DNA of 36,803 nt from Zetaproteobacteria bacterium (GTDB taxonomy: Bacteria; Pseudomonadota; Zetaproteobacteria; Mariprofundales; Mariprofundaceae): positions 1-36,803 of the forward strand of contig QIFG01000047.1 of NCBI GenBank assembly GCA_003228735.1. The letters are read 5' to 3'. How positions within the stretch are numbered: position 1 is the first letter of the stretch; each line of letters begins with the position of its first letter. The notes under the pieces were generated by a model. The model was not told the DNA's origin, did no database searches, and saw nothing but the letters and a program-made list of their open reading frames with translations. The translations under genes were made by a program, and so were the position numbers. Of the stretch, positions 28,440-36,761 are shown in pieces.

Positions 28440-29909
28440 ATGTTCCTATCAAATGCTATACCTTGGGGAAGGTTGCTCCTGTCGCTGCTTCTCGGCGGAC
28501 TCATGCCTTATGCCTTCGCCCCTTTCAATCACCAGTGGCTCGCCGTCCTTGCCCTGGCCGGCTGGCTTTATTTGTTCACACGCGGCCATGCCGGGCTTTG
28601 CGGCCTGGCCTTCGGCCTCGGCTGGTTCGGCCTCGGCGCCTGGTGGCTGGTGGAAACCTTCTATCTTTACGGTGGGATTCCATACCCCTTCGCCATTCTG
28701 GCCGTGGCCTTTGTCGGTGCAGCCCTGGCCTGCTTTCCCGCCCTGCTGGCCTGGCTTTGTTTCAGACTTGCCGGTTCAGGCCCATGGCTGCTGGCGGTCT
28801 TCCCCGCTGCGATTGTCGGCATGGAGTGGCTGCGCGGCTGGCTGTTTACGGGACTTCCGTGGACTAGCCTGGGCAATCTGCTGCTGGACACGCCGGCTGT
28901 CGGCTGGGCGGCATATGCGGGCGTCTATGGCGCCGCCATCCTGCCTGCCCTTCTGGCCGTTTCCCTGTATTTGCTCAGTCAGCGCTCTTGCTGGCGCCAG
29001 GGGCTCACCGGGCTTGGCTGCGCCGCTGTGCTTGTTTTCCTCGCCCCGGCTCCATTTGAAGCAACGGGGGAGAAGCAACATGTGGCACTGGTACAGGCCA
29101 ATATTCCGCAGGATCAGAAATGGGATGCAACCTTTTTGAACGAAACCATGCAGCGTTATGTCACTGCCTCCGCACAAGCGGCAGGCAAGAGCGATGTGAT
29201 CATCTGGCCTGAAGCGGCCGTGCCGTTTTTTCTCTCAAAGACACCGGGCTGGAACGACTGGCTGAACGGACATATGCAGGCTTGGAACCTTCCCGTGCTG
29301 TTCGGCGGCATCAAGCTGCTGGATGATGGCAGGCAGGCGAATAACGGCCTGTACCTGTTTGACTCGGATTCGAAGACCCGCAGTTTTGCCGGAAAACAGC
29401 ATCTGGTGCCGTTCGGCGAATATGTGCCGGCCTGGATTCCGTTCCTGCAGGCACTGGTGCCCAACATCGCCGATTTTCGCCCCGCCGCAGACCCGGGCCT
29501 ATTGTCCGCACGAGGTGTGAGCTATGGTTCACTGGTGTGTTACGAAGCCATCTTCCCGGAACAGGCGCGCGCCCGTGTGGCGGGTGGCGCCAATGTTCTG
29601 GTGAACGTGACCAATGACGCCTGGTACGGAAAAACCACTGCGGCCTGGCAACATCTGCAGTCCGCCCGTATGCGGGCGGTGGAAACAGGCCGCTATCTGC
29701 TCAGGGCGGCCAATACGGGCATCTCGGCCGTTATCGCGCCGAATGGCGATATGATTGCGACCGTGCCCTGGTTTACCGAGGATGTCGTCTATGCCGAATT
29801 TCGCACCTCTGATGTGATTACGCCTTATCAGCGCTGGGGTAACTGGCCGTTAATGGTGCTGTTGCTGCCATTGCTTCTGAGTGGCTGGCGGCAGGCAAAG
29901 GAATCGTGA
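28440..29909 (+). CDS. lnt: Apolipoprotein N-acyltransferase
   Basis: 489 aa from ATG 28440 with AGG just upstream; a longer frame begins inside corC and is not used. Lnt adds the third acyl chain to lipoprotein N-terminal cysteines in the inner membrane. About six N-terminal membrane segments are followed by a periplasmic nitrilase-like domain with the Glu (IIWPEAAVP), Lys (KQHLVPFGEYVP) and Cys (LVCYEAIFPE) catalytic segments, then a final membrane helix. It follows corC by 7 bases. Confidence 0.96.
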   Translation: MFLSNAIPWGRLLLSLLLGGLMPYAFAPFNHQWLAVLALAGWLYLFTRGHAGLCGLAFGLGWFGLGAWWLVETFYLYGGIPYPFAILAVAFVGAALACFPALLAWLCFRLAGSGPWLLAVFPAAIVGMEWLRGWLFTGLPWTSLGNLLLDTPAVGWAAYAGVYGAAILPALLAVSLYLLSQRSCWRQGLTGLGCAAVLVFLAPAPFEATGEKQHVALVQANIPQDQKWDATFLNETMQRYVTASAQAAGKSDVIIWPEAAVPFFLSKTPGWNDWLNGHMQAWNLPVLFGGIKLLDDGRQANNGLYLFDSDSKTRSFAGKQHLVPFGEYVPAWIPFLQALVPNIADFRPAADPGLLSARGVSYGSLVCYEAIFPEQARARVAGGANVLVNVTNDAWYGKTTAAWQHLQSARMRAVETGRYLLRAANTGISAVIAPNGDMIATVPWFTEDVVYAEFRTSDVITPYQRWGNWPLMVLLLPLLLSGWRQAKES

Positions 29910-30901
29910 TGGACAAACCGTCTGTCTGCGTACTGGGTGCTGGCTCGTGGGGCACGGCACTGGCCATCGTCCTGTCCGCGCAGGGGCGACAGGTTTGCCT
30001 GTTGGCGCGCGATACCGGCAAGGCTTCCCGCATGCAGCAGGCGCGCGAGAATTCGGCATACCTTCCGGGTATGAACTTTCCCGACAGCCTTACGGTTACC
30101 GCCGATCTGGACGAGGCCATTGCCGATTCGGCTGCTGCGGTCATCGCCCTGCCATGTGCCGTGGCGGAAGATTATGTCAAACGACTGTCTCAAAATTACG
30201 CTGGCCCAATGATTGCCGCCTGCAAGGGCCTGCACCCGGAAACCCTGCAGCGCACCGACGAAATGCTGGCGAATCATGTCGGGGAGAATCAGATCGCCAT
30301 TCTCTCCGGGCCATCGTTTGCCCCGGAGGTGGCGCGCGGGCTGCCTACCGCCATTACGATGGCGGCCCGGGATGTCGATCTGGCCAGTCAGGCGGCAAGC
30401 CTGTTTGACGACACAAGCCTGCGCGTCTACACCTGTACGGATGTGGTCGGCGTAACGCTCGGCGGCGCTTTGAAAAACGTCGTTGCCATTGCCGCCGGCA
30501 TCGCCACCGGACTGCAACTGGGACACAACGCCACCGCCGCCCTGATCACACGCGGCCTGCCCGAGATTTCACGGCTGGCCTGCGCCTGTGGAGCGAATGC
30601 TGAAACCATTCACGGCCTGTCCGGCCTGGGGGATCTGGTGCTGACCTGTACCGGGGATTTGTCGCGTAACCGGCGCTTCGGTATGGCATTGGCCCAGGGC
30701 ATGGATGTGAAATCTGCCAAACAGCATATCGGGCAGACGGCTGAAGGCGTGCGCACAGCCGAGGCTGCGTACAAGCTGGCAACGAGACACAACATCGACA
30801 TCCCGATTATGCAAGCGGTTTATGAAGTGATCAGTGGCCAGGCCACGCCTATGGATGCGGTTCAATCCCTGCTGGCCCGGCCTTCAAAATCAGAATATTA
30901 G
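29909..30901 (+). CDS. gpsA: Glycerol-3-phosphate dehydrogenase [NAD(P)+]
   Basis: 330 aa from ATG 29909, which overlaps the lnt stop (TGATG) and has AAGGA upstream; a GTG one codon earlier is possible. GpsA reduces dihydroxyacetone phosphate to sn-glycerol-3-phosphate for phospholipid synthesis. The N-terminal Rossmann motif LGAGSWGTALA, the CKGLHPE and SGPSFAPEVARGLPTA stretches, and the catalytic GGALKNVVAIAAG lysine region are all present. Confidence 0.97.
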   Translation: MDKPSVCVLGAGSWGTALAIVLSAQGRQVCLLARDTGKASRMQQARENSAYLPGMNFPDSLTVTADLDEAIADSAAAVIALPCAVAEDYVKRLSQNYAGPMIAACKGLHPETLQRTDEMLANHVGENQIAILSGPSFAPEVARGLPTAITMAARDVDLASQAASLFDDTSLRVYTCTDVVGVTLGGALKNVVAIAAGIATGLQLGHNATAALITRGLPEISRLACACGANAETIHGLSGLGDLVLTCTGDLSRNRRFGMALAQGMDVKSAKQHIGQTAEGVRTAEAAYKLATRHNIDIPIMQAVYEVISGQATPMDAVQSLLARPSKSEY

Positions 30902-30910
30902 GGCCTAGCC

Positions 30911-31438
30911 ATGGCGGACGATGATGAATTGTTCCGGCAGACCATGCGTGGCATTCGGAAGATCAATGTCAAAGACCGTGTTAATCCAGCCAGACCAAAG
31001 CCTCGCAACCCACCTTCAAATCCCGAAATGATCAGCCCGCCGCCAACTGCCAGTTCATTTGGCGGTCCCAGTCGTACCGCAACACCCTGGGTGCTGAAAG
31101 AGGACGGGGTATCTGCTAACCGGTTACGCCAGTTAGCGGCCGGCCGCCCTGCCGTAGATGCCGAACTGGATTTGCACGGCATGATTCGCGACGAGGCTTT
31201 TGCCGCCCTGGCGAAATGCATGGAACAAGCCGCCAGCAAAAACTGGCGCGTGCTGTGCGTCATTCACGGCCGCGGGCTGCATTCGAGTCAGGGCAAGCCA
31301 GTGTTAAAAGAAGCGCTCTACGGCTGGCTGGAAAACGGCCCCCATGCAGGCCATGTGCTGGCAGTTGTTCCCAAGCCGGGAACAGCCGGAGGCTCTTGTC
31401 TGGTTTTGTTGCGCCGCCAGCGCCAGGCGACTAAATAA
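30911..31438 (+). CDS. Smr-domain protein (SmrA-like)
   Basis: 175 aa. A charged, Pro-rich N-terminal half (about 1-85) precedes a C-terminal Smr domain with the LDLHGMIRDEA motif and IHGRGLHSSQGKPVLK. Smr domains bind or nick nucleic acids; stand-alone proteins of this size in proteobacteria (YdaL/SmrB types) include ribosome-rescue nucleases, but the role here is not established. It ends by overlapping 8 bases tail-to-tail with the next, opposite-strand gene. Confidence 0.88.
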   Translation: MADDDELFRQTMRGIRKINVKDRVNPARPKPRNPPSNPEMISPPPTASSFGGPSRTATPWVLKEDGVSANRLRQLAAGRPAVDAELDLHGMIRDEAFAALAKCMEQAASKNWRVLCVIHGRGLHSSQGKPVLKEALYGWLENGPHAGHVLAVVPKPGTAGGSCLVLLRRQRQATK

Positions 31439-31997
31439 ATGTCTCGGGCAGGGAGATGCCTGAATCTGATGCCAATTTGATCAGAAGCAGAATCAATACC
31501 AGCAGAGACAGGCCGAAAATAACAAAGGCAACCAGGATGAACATCAGCGCCGCACCGCCGCCAACCCGGGCATGGGAAACCAGGCCCTGCCAGTTCAGGT
31601 ACAGGCTCCAGACATAAGCAATCATTCCGAATACGGGCACCCACGATAAAAGCAGGGGTGCGGCACCATAGGCGCATATCTGGAAGGCGTCCGCCGTCCC
31701 CAGATCAACCTTGCAAAAAGTGCGGCTGGCCCAACCCAGATACCAGGCCCACAGCCATGTGTTGAGAATGCCGAAAATCAAAGTGACAGGAAGAATAAAA
31801 ATAATGGTCACAACGCCACTGAAAAGGCTAAGCGCCAGGGCGGGAACAACCAGATAGACAGACAATAGCATAAGGCTGTTTTTGTAGTCGGTCGCCCTGG
31901 GCATGGCCTCGAAAAAGCCTGCCGGGGAACCCAGGATGCCCTTGGTGGCAGCCACCAGGGTTTCACCCACACGCTCGCTGGAGAAGTAAGTCGACAT
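31431..31997 (-). CDS. Yip1-type membrane protein
   Basis: 188 aa from ATG 31997, set by GGAGG 8 bases upstream; a GTG five codons earlier lies in that site. About five hydrophobic segments. A soluble N-terminus with ATKGILGSPAGFFEAMP precedes the membrane core, as in bacterial Yip1/DUF1282 (YohC-like) proteins. Function is unknown. It is transcribed alone against the gpsA-smr unit. Confidence 0.75.
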   Translation of the reverse strand: MSTYFSSERVGETLVAATKGILGSPAGFFEAMPRATDYKNSLMLLSVYLVVPALALSLFSGVVTIIFILPVTLIFGILNTWLWAWYLGWASRTFCKVDLGTADAFQICAYGAAPLLLSWVPVFGMIAYVWSLYLNWQGLVSHARVGGGAALMFILVAFVIFGLSLLVLILLLIKLASDSGISLPETFI

Positions 31998-32130
31998 ATC
32001 TGTTTCCTCCACTTCTAATCAAGCCATCGTAACGCCAAACCGGCAACGTGAGAACTATGCCGGGATTGTAACATGGGACATAGGTTTATCTGGATGCTGC
32101 AATCGCACCATGTCCGGCTATACTGCCGGT

Positions 32131-32541
32131 ATGAGATTTCTGATCGCTTTGCCTGCTCTGCTTGTCATATCCACACTGACCGTTCCGGCTATCGCTGCGG
32201 ATGACGAACCCATACTGGCGCCACCCACAGGCATTCACGATACGCCCGAAGCGCGCGAGACCGTTCATGCTTCGGACTCCGATGGAGACCTGAGTAAGGA
32301 ATTCAGCTCCCCTGAGCCAGGCGGAGATGGCGTGGAGGTGCGCTCTTTTAAGCGTAAGGACGGCGCCACCGTAACCGAATACGCCATCAGGGGAGAGGTC
32401 TATATGGTGCGTGTTGAACCGGGGGCGGGAATGCCTGCTTATTATCTGTACGATAACGACGGCGATGGCGTCTTTGAACGGCGTCTGCCGGGCGGCTACA
32501 AACCCATATCGCCGCCGCAATGGGTCATCAAGCGCTTCTGA
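32131..32541 (+). CDS. DUF2782 secreted protein
   Basis: 136 aa from the ATG at 32131, chosen because it begins a clean signal peptide (RFLIALPALLVIS, cleavage likely after AIA near 22). The mature part carries the DUF2782 signature: EVRSFKRKDGATVTEY, YMVRVEPG and YYLYDNDGDGVFERR. The DNDGDG stretch resembles a calcium loop. The family is common in proteobacteria and has no known function. Its 3' end overlaps the next gene by 22 bases. Confidence 0.82.
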   Translation: MRFLIALPALLVISTLTVPAIAADDEPILAPPTGIHDTPEARETVHASDSDGDLSKEFSSPEPGGDGVEVRSFKRKDGATVTEYAIRGEVYMVRVEPGAGMPAYYLYDNDGDGVFERRLPGGYKPISPPQWVIKRF

Positions 32542-33146
32542 TTCCCAGACTTATTCTGATTACAGACCGCTCACGCATCGAAGGTGAGCGTTTCTTCGAG
32601 GTTGTTGATGCTGCCCTGGCAGGCGGCGTTGATGCGGCTCTGGTGCGTGAAAAGGATATGACGAGCGCCAAGCTGCTTTCTTTCTGCGCCAGGATTCGGA
32701 CGCTGACGAACAAGCATCACGCAAAATTGATCGTACATTCGCAGGCCGATGTGGCGAAGGCCGTGGGAGCAGACGGCGTGCACGTGGCTGCCGCAGCTAT
32801 TGATGAGATTCCACTTATCCGTCAGTGGCTCAACGATTCAAACATCCTGCTTTCCGCCTCATGCCATAATGAAGAGGAGCTTGCTGCCGCCTCCAGCCAT
32901 GGCGCAGATTTCGCCCTGCTTTCGCCCGTATTTCCAACCGGGAGCCATCCGGGCGCGCCGCACCTGGGTGCCAACCGATTTCATGAAATCGCAAAACACT
33001 CGCCTATGCCGGTGATCGGCCTGGGCGGCATTTCGGTTGAAAATCGGAGTGAGATTGCGGATTTCGGCGCAGCAGTGATCGGCGCCATTCTGGATGCCAG
33101 CGACCCGGAAGCCGCCGCAAGGCTGCTTTCGGCTTCCAGCCGGTGA
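32520..33146 (+). CDS. ThiE/TenI-like thiamine phosphate synthase-fold protein
   Basis: 208 aa TIM-barrel protein of the ThiE/TenI superfamily. ThiE joins the thiazole and pyrimidine halves of thiamine. Seen are LILITDRSR, LVREKDM, HSQADVAKAVGADGVHV, SASCHNEEEL, SPVFPTGSHPGAPHLG and VIGLGGIS. The SHPGAPHLG segment differs from the TPTK-type phosphate loop of true ThiE and is closer to the ThiE-like domain found in MutT-ThiE fusions, so enzymatic identity is uncertain. The ATG at 32520 lies inside the DUF2782 gene without a ribosome-binding site; coupling is likely. Confidence 0.75.
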   Translation: MGHQALLIPRLILITDRSRIEGERFFEVVDAALAGGVDAALVREKDMTSAKLLSFCARIRTLTNKHHAKLIVHSQADVAKAVGADGVHVAAAAIDEIPLIRQWLNDSNILLSASCHNEEELAAASSHGADFALLSPVFPTGSHPGAPHLGANRFHEIAKHSPMPVIGLGGISVENRSEIADFGAAVIGAILDASDPEAAARLLSASSR

Positions 33147-33175
33147 GGGTCAGCAGGAAAAGGCAATCCGCTCTA

Positions 33176-33195
33176 TGCAGGCTGCCGGGCTTGCA
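33176..33195. terminator. Hairpin between convergent genes
   Basis: TGCAGGC (33176-33182) pairs with GCTTGCA (33189-33195), one wobble, with a 6-base loop. It lies between the convergent thiE-like and RRM genes. No T run on either side. Confidence 0.35.
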
Positions 33196-33199
33196 GTGA

Positions 33200-33481
33200 C
33201 TACCAGCGTTCGCCGCGTCCGCCGCCGCCACCACCGCGTGGTTCACGAGGCTTGGCCTCATTCACGCGCAGGCTGCGACCGCCAAACTCGGTCCCGTCCA
33301 GGGCTTCAACTGCCTCGTCCGCACCCGATTCCATCTCGACAAAACCAAAGCCGCGCGGGCGGTTTGTTTCGCGATCCGCAATGAGTTTCACAGATGTTAC
33401 GGCACCGTGCTGTTCAAACAGATCCTGAATTTCTTCTTCTGTAGCGCTGAAGGGCAGATTGCCCACATAAATGGTCTTCAT
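33200..33481 (-). CDS. RRM-domain RNA-binding protein
   Basis: 93 aa. A single RRM with RNP2 IYVGNLPF (4-11) and RNP1 RGFGFVEM (43-50), followed by a short Gly-Arg tail (RGGGGGGRGERW). Small proteins of this type (Rbp family) bind single-stranded RNA and in several bacteria are induced by cold. The start has AGAGGAG about 12 bases upstream. An 8-bp inverted repeat lies about 90 bases upstream (33569-33592). Confidence 0.93.
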   Translation of the reverse strand: MKTIYVGNLPFSATEEEIQDLFEQHGAVTSVKLIADRETNRPRGFGFVEMESGADEAVEALDGTEFGGRSLRVNEAKPREPRGGGGGGRGERW

Positions 33482-33568
33482 AATGACATTGTTCTCCTCT
33501 TGTTTAATCCCTCCCTCACAACCATGAACCGAATACGGCGACGATCTGCAAGGTCTAACTCGCTGGCA

Positions 33569-33592
33569 GCATATAGAAAAAACCCTATATGC
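33569..33592. repeat. Inverted repeat upstream of the RRM gene
   Basis: GCATATAG (33569-33576) and CTATATGC (33585-33592) are perfect complements separated by 8 bases. Read on the minus strand, the loop is GGGTTTTTT-like. It could be an operator, a hairpin in the leader of the RRM mRNA, or the terminator of another transcript. Which one is not decided. Confidence 0.55.
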
Positions 33593-33666
33593 GCCATGCG
33601 TTGTTAGGTTTGTTTGCTTGATGCAATTGGCCTTCTGCCCGGCACCCTCAGGAGATGGCGGCCAGC

Positions 33667-34077
33667 CTATTCTGCGACGAACTGTTCGATGCGTACCCTG
33701 ATCTGATCCCGAACGCGGCGGAACTCGGCCATGATTTCCTCCTCGTTGCCGCTGGCCTTGGCCGGATCATCGAACGGCCAGTGCTGCTTTTCACAACTTG
33801 CCGGAACAGCCGGACAGGTTTCATCGGCATTGCCGCAGACGGTTACGAGCAGGTCGAGCTTATCCAAAATGGCCGGATCAAGCGCCTCGGACTCCTGGCC
33901 GGAAATATCCACACCGGCCTCATGCATCACGGCAATGGCGCGCGGGTTTTTTCCATGCGCCACAATGCCGGCTGAAAAAACCTCGAAGCGGTCACCGCCC
34001 AGATATTTGAGCCAGCCTTCGGCCATCTGCGAACGGCAGGAATTGCCCGTACAGAGAAATAAGATGCTCTTTTTCAT
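33667..34077 (-). CDS. arsC: Thioredoxin-coupled arsenate reductase ArsC
   Basis: 136 aa, low-molecular-weight phosphatase fold. It reduces arsenate to arsenite using thioredoxin. The P-loop [10 protein letters not shown] has the nucleophile Cys9 and Cys14, and the relay cysteines are Cys81 and Cys88 in [10 protein letters not shown], with a further Cys95. [11 protein letters not shown] follows as in the family. The start overlaps the ACR3 stop (34074-34077, ATGA), so arsenite made here is exported by the neighbouring pump. Confidence 0.95.
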   Translation of the reverse strand: MKKSILFLCTGNSCRSQMAEGWLKYLGGDRFEVFSAGIVAHGKNPRAIAVMHEAGVDISGQESEALDPAILDKLDLLVTVCGNADETCPAVPASCEKQHWPFDDPAKASGNEEEIMAEFRRVRDQIRVRIEQFVAE

Positions 34078-35132
34078 TCTTTTCCCCTCTCGATCTTCAT
34101 ATCCGATTCATACCACGTCCTGCTGCGATTCACGATACCGACCACCGTCAACATCACCGGCACCTCGACCAGCACGCCAACCACGGTCGCCAGCGCGGCT
34201 CCTGATTCAAAGCCGAACAGGGCAATGGCCGTAGCCACGGCCAGCTCGAAGAAATTCGAGGCGCCGATCAGAGCCGATGGCGCAGCCACCGAATGGGCAA
34301 CACCGAGCTTCCGGTTCAGCAGATAGGCCAGGCCCGAATTGAAATAGACCTGGATGATAATGGGAATGGCCAGCAGCAGAATAACGACCGGCTGGGCCAG
34401 AATCTGTTCGCCCTGAAATCCGAACAGCAGCACAATCGTAACGAGCAGCGCTGCCATCGAAATCGGGTTCATGGTATGCAGCGCGTCATCGAGTTTGCCG
34501 CGCGCCAGCAGAAGCTTCCGCCCTGCATAAGCAAGCAATACCGGCACCACGATATAAAGCAGCACGGACAGGAACAGCGTATCCCAAGGCACGGTAATCG
34601 CAGCGGCCCCAAGCAGCAGCCCGACAATCGGCGCAAAGGCAAACACCATGATGACATCGTTCAGCGCCACCTGGGTCAGCGTGAAATGCGCATCGCCACC
34701 GCACAGGCGCGACCAGACAAACACCATTGCCGTGCAGGGCGCGGCGGCAAGGATGATAAGCCCGGCAATATAGGAATCGATCAGTCCCGGATCGAGCCAG
34801 GGAGCAAAAAGATAGCGCAGGAAAATCCAGCCCAGCAGCGCCATTGAGAATGGTTTGACCAGCCAGTTGATGCCGAGCGTGACCATGATGCCGCGCTTGT
34901 GTTCCCAGACCTCATGCAGGGCCGAGTAATCGATCTTCAGCAGCATCGGCAGGATCATGGCCCAGATCAGCACGGCCACCGGCAGGTTGATGTGCGCGAT
35001 CTCCATGCCTCCCAGTGATTGAAAGACAGGAGGGAAGAACGTGCCGAGCGCAATGCCGGCAGCGATGCACAGGAACACCCAGACTGTAAGATACCGGGCA
35101 AAGATTCCCATGCTCTGGCTTTCCCTGGACAT
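34074..35132 (-). CDS. acr3: ACR3-type arsenite efflux permease
   Basis: 352 aa, about ten membrane helices. It exports arsenite from the cytoplasm. The conserved cysteine of helix 4 is in [14 protein letters not shown], and the second half carries [18 protein letters not shown]. It is of the ACR3 family, not ArsB. The start at 35132 has AGGAGG 6 bases upstream, inside the inverted repeat at 35133-35158. No arsR repressor gene is in the window. Confidence 0.95.
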   Translation of the reverse strand: MSRESQSMGIFARYLTVWVFLCIAAGIALGTFFPPVFQSLGGMEIAHINLPVAVLIWAMILPMLLKIDYSALHEVWEHKRGIMVTLGINWLVKPFSMALLGWIFLRYLFAPWLDPGLIDSYIAGLIILAAAPCTAMVFVWSRLCGGDAHFTLTQVALNDVIMVFAFAPIVGLLLGAAAITVPWDTLFLSVLLYIVVPVLLAYAGRKLLLARGKLDDALHTMNPISMAALLVTIVLLFGFQGEQILAQPVVILLLAIPIIIQVYFNSGLAYLLNRKLGVAHSVAAPSALIGASNFFELAVATAIALFGFESGAALATVVGVLVEVPVMLTVVGIVNRSRTWYESDMKIERGKE

Positions 35133-35158
35133 ATTGCGCCTCCTGAACCGGGCGCAAT
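35133..35158 (-). promoter_or_regulatory. Hairpin covering the acr3 ribosome-binding site
   Basis: ATTGCGCC (35133-35140) and GGCGCAAT (35151-35158) are perfect complements with a 10-base loop. In the mRNA the stem includes the second half of the AGGAGG Shine-Dalgarno and ends right at the ATG. It could hold translation low until the structure is opened. Confidence 0.5.
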
Positions 35159-35180
35159 CATATCCGCCTATGCGGATGTG
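35159..35180. promoter_or_regulatory. Palindromic candidate operator upstream of acr3
   Basis: A 22-base dyad with 9 of 11 symmetric pairs, core ATCCGC/GCGGAT. It lies 27 bases before the acr3 start. ArsR/SmtB repressors bind imperfect palindromes of this size near ars promoters, so it may be the arsenic-responsive operator. No regulator gene is adjacent. Confidence 0.45.
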
Positions 35181-35437
35181 TAAATGCCTTTTCTTTCAGG
35201 ATGCTTTCAGGACGCACTTCTGTGTTCGAGCAGAATGAATGCTGTGGGAACCCCAAAATGGGCGTACTCCGCCACAATAATATGAAGTGCTATAAGGAGT
35301 TTCTTTGTATGCTCTCTATGAAAATATTCTAGCAACCCATATTTTCAGCTAAGTACCAGCGTAAGAGGGAGTTTTAATCAGCTTTTCTGTTCAAGTAAAC
35401 TTTACCGATATAGCGTGAGCAAGTTGGAGGAATATAA
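35181..35437. other. AT-rich non-coding stretch, boundary of transferred DNA
   Basis: No credible gene. The sequence becomes visibly AT-richer to the right. A short direct repeat CTTTCAGGA occurs twice at about 35193-35212. GGAGG at 35426-35430 serves the methyltransferase ATG at 35438. No clear promoter or control-protein box is seen. Confidence 0.5.
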
Positions 35438-36571
35438 ATGCCTGAGTGCTATGAATTTTTTGCAGGTGGGGGCATGGCTCGCTTGGGGCTTGGCAATTAA
35501 TGGGATTGCACTTTCTCAAATGATATTGACCCGAAAAAAGCAGCCTCTTATGGCCAACACTTTGGTACTAATAATTTACATGTCCGAGATGTTCGGGCGG
35601 TAAAGTTGAAAGACCTACCAGGTCATGCTGCTTTGGTTTGGAGCTCTTTTCCGTGCCAAGATCTGTCGCTCGCTGGGAAGGGTGAAGGCCTGACAGGTGA
35701 TAGAAGCGGGACATTTTGGCCCTTCTGGAATCTCATGAATGGACTGTATCGCGAAGGCCGTGCACCAAGTCTTATTGTGCTTGAAAACGTGTGTGGCACG
35801 ATCACCTCCAATAACGGCAAGGACTTTTCTGAAATCGCAAGGGCTATCGTCGAGATGGATTATAGCTTCGGAGCTCTGGTGATGAATGCAGCTCATTTCC
35901 TCCCGCAGTCTAGACCCAGACTATTCATAGTGGCTGTTGCTCCCAGCATTCCACTGCCAGAAGAGATTACTCGTGCCGACCCAAATGTACTGTGGCATTC
36001 TCGAAACTTAGTCGAAGCGAAATTTAAGCTTCCTAACCGTGAGCAAAGTCGTTGGGTATGGTGGAATCTTCCGACCCCAAATGTTCGGCAAACAGTATTG
36101 GCAGACCTCATTGAGGAACATCCACATGGAGTAGATTGGAATACGGAAATTGAGACGCAAGCACTGCTACGTATGATGTCGCTCTTGAATCGTGCAAAGG
36201 TTCGCTCTGCACAAAGAGAAGGAGTATTGCGTACTGGCTCCCTTTACAAACGCACGCGCAATGGCGTGTGCCGCGCAGAGGTGAGGTTTGATGATATGGC
36301 CGGATGTTTGCGTACACCTTCAGGAGGATCGAGTCGTCAGACGATTATTGTAGTTCAAGGAGAGTCTGTTCGAACCCGACTTCTGTCACCTCGAGAAGTT
36401 GAACGCCTCATGGGGTTGCCGGAGGACTACGTATTACCTGAAAACTATAACGATGCTTACCGGTTAGCTGGCGATGGTTTGGTCGTACCTGTTGTGTCCC
36501 ACTTGGCAACTAATTTACTAACCCCTATCGGGCAAGCAGTTGTACAACAGCATCAACCGATAGCTGCGTAG
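35438..36571 (+). pseudogene. DNA (cytosine-5) methyltransferase with in-frame TAA
   Basis: One frame of 377 codons plus stop, interrupted by TAA at codon 21 (35498-35500). The ATG at 35438 has GGAGG upstream. C5-methyltransferase motifs lie on both sides of the stop: motif I EFFAGGGMARLGLG before it; then NDID, motif IV SSFPCQ with catalytic Cys73, motif VI ENV (116-118), motif VIII QSRPR (157-161), a target-recognition region, REVERLMGLPEDY (IX) and GDGLVVPVVSHLATN (X). Restart after the stop would lack the SAM-binding motif I, so the gene is probably inactive unless read through. Alternatively it is a sequencing error of a GAA, CAA or AAA codon. Composition is AT-richer than its neighbours. 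Confidence 0.85.
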
Positions 36572-36587
36572 CGAGAGAGCGAGAAGA

Positions 36588-36761
36588 ATGCCGATTCAGT
36601 CATCTGACACTAAGTCACCCCCATTCGAGACGGAAGAACTGCGTCGAAAATTAACAGCGTTTCTTGATCAAGAAGTTGAAGACCCGATCTCTGGCCAACC
36701 AAGAGTTTTGGGGGGTCTCCGCGGAAGCGTGTGGGTAAATTTAACATTAGAGCAGGCGTAA
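36588..36761 (+). pseudogene. Probable N-terminal remnant of the partner restriction endonuclease
   Basis: 57 codons (ATG 36588, TAA 36759-36761), beginning 16 bases after the methyltransferase. The segment FETEELRRKLTAFLDQEVED and RVLGGLRG resembles, from memory, the N-terminus of GIY-YIG-type restriction enzymes found beside C5 methyltransferases, in which the nuclease motif would follow directly. Here the similarity stops at about codon 47 and the remaining sequence to 36803 has stops and no nuclease motif, so the gene appears cut by a deletion or insertion. The family assignment is inference. Confidence 0.4.

Noticed and set aside
35415-35603. 62-codon frame as a small membrane protein
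   Set aside because: It is an offset frame over the methyltransferase N-terminus, which has the correct motif I in the neighbouring frame.
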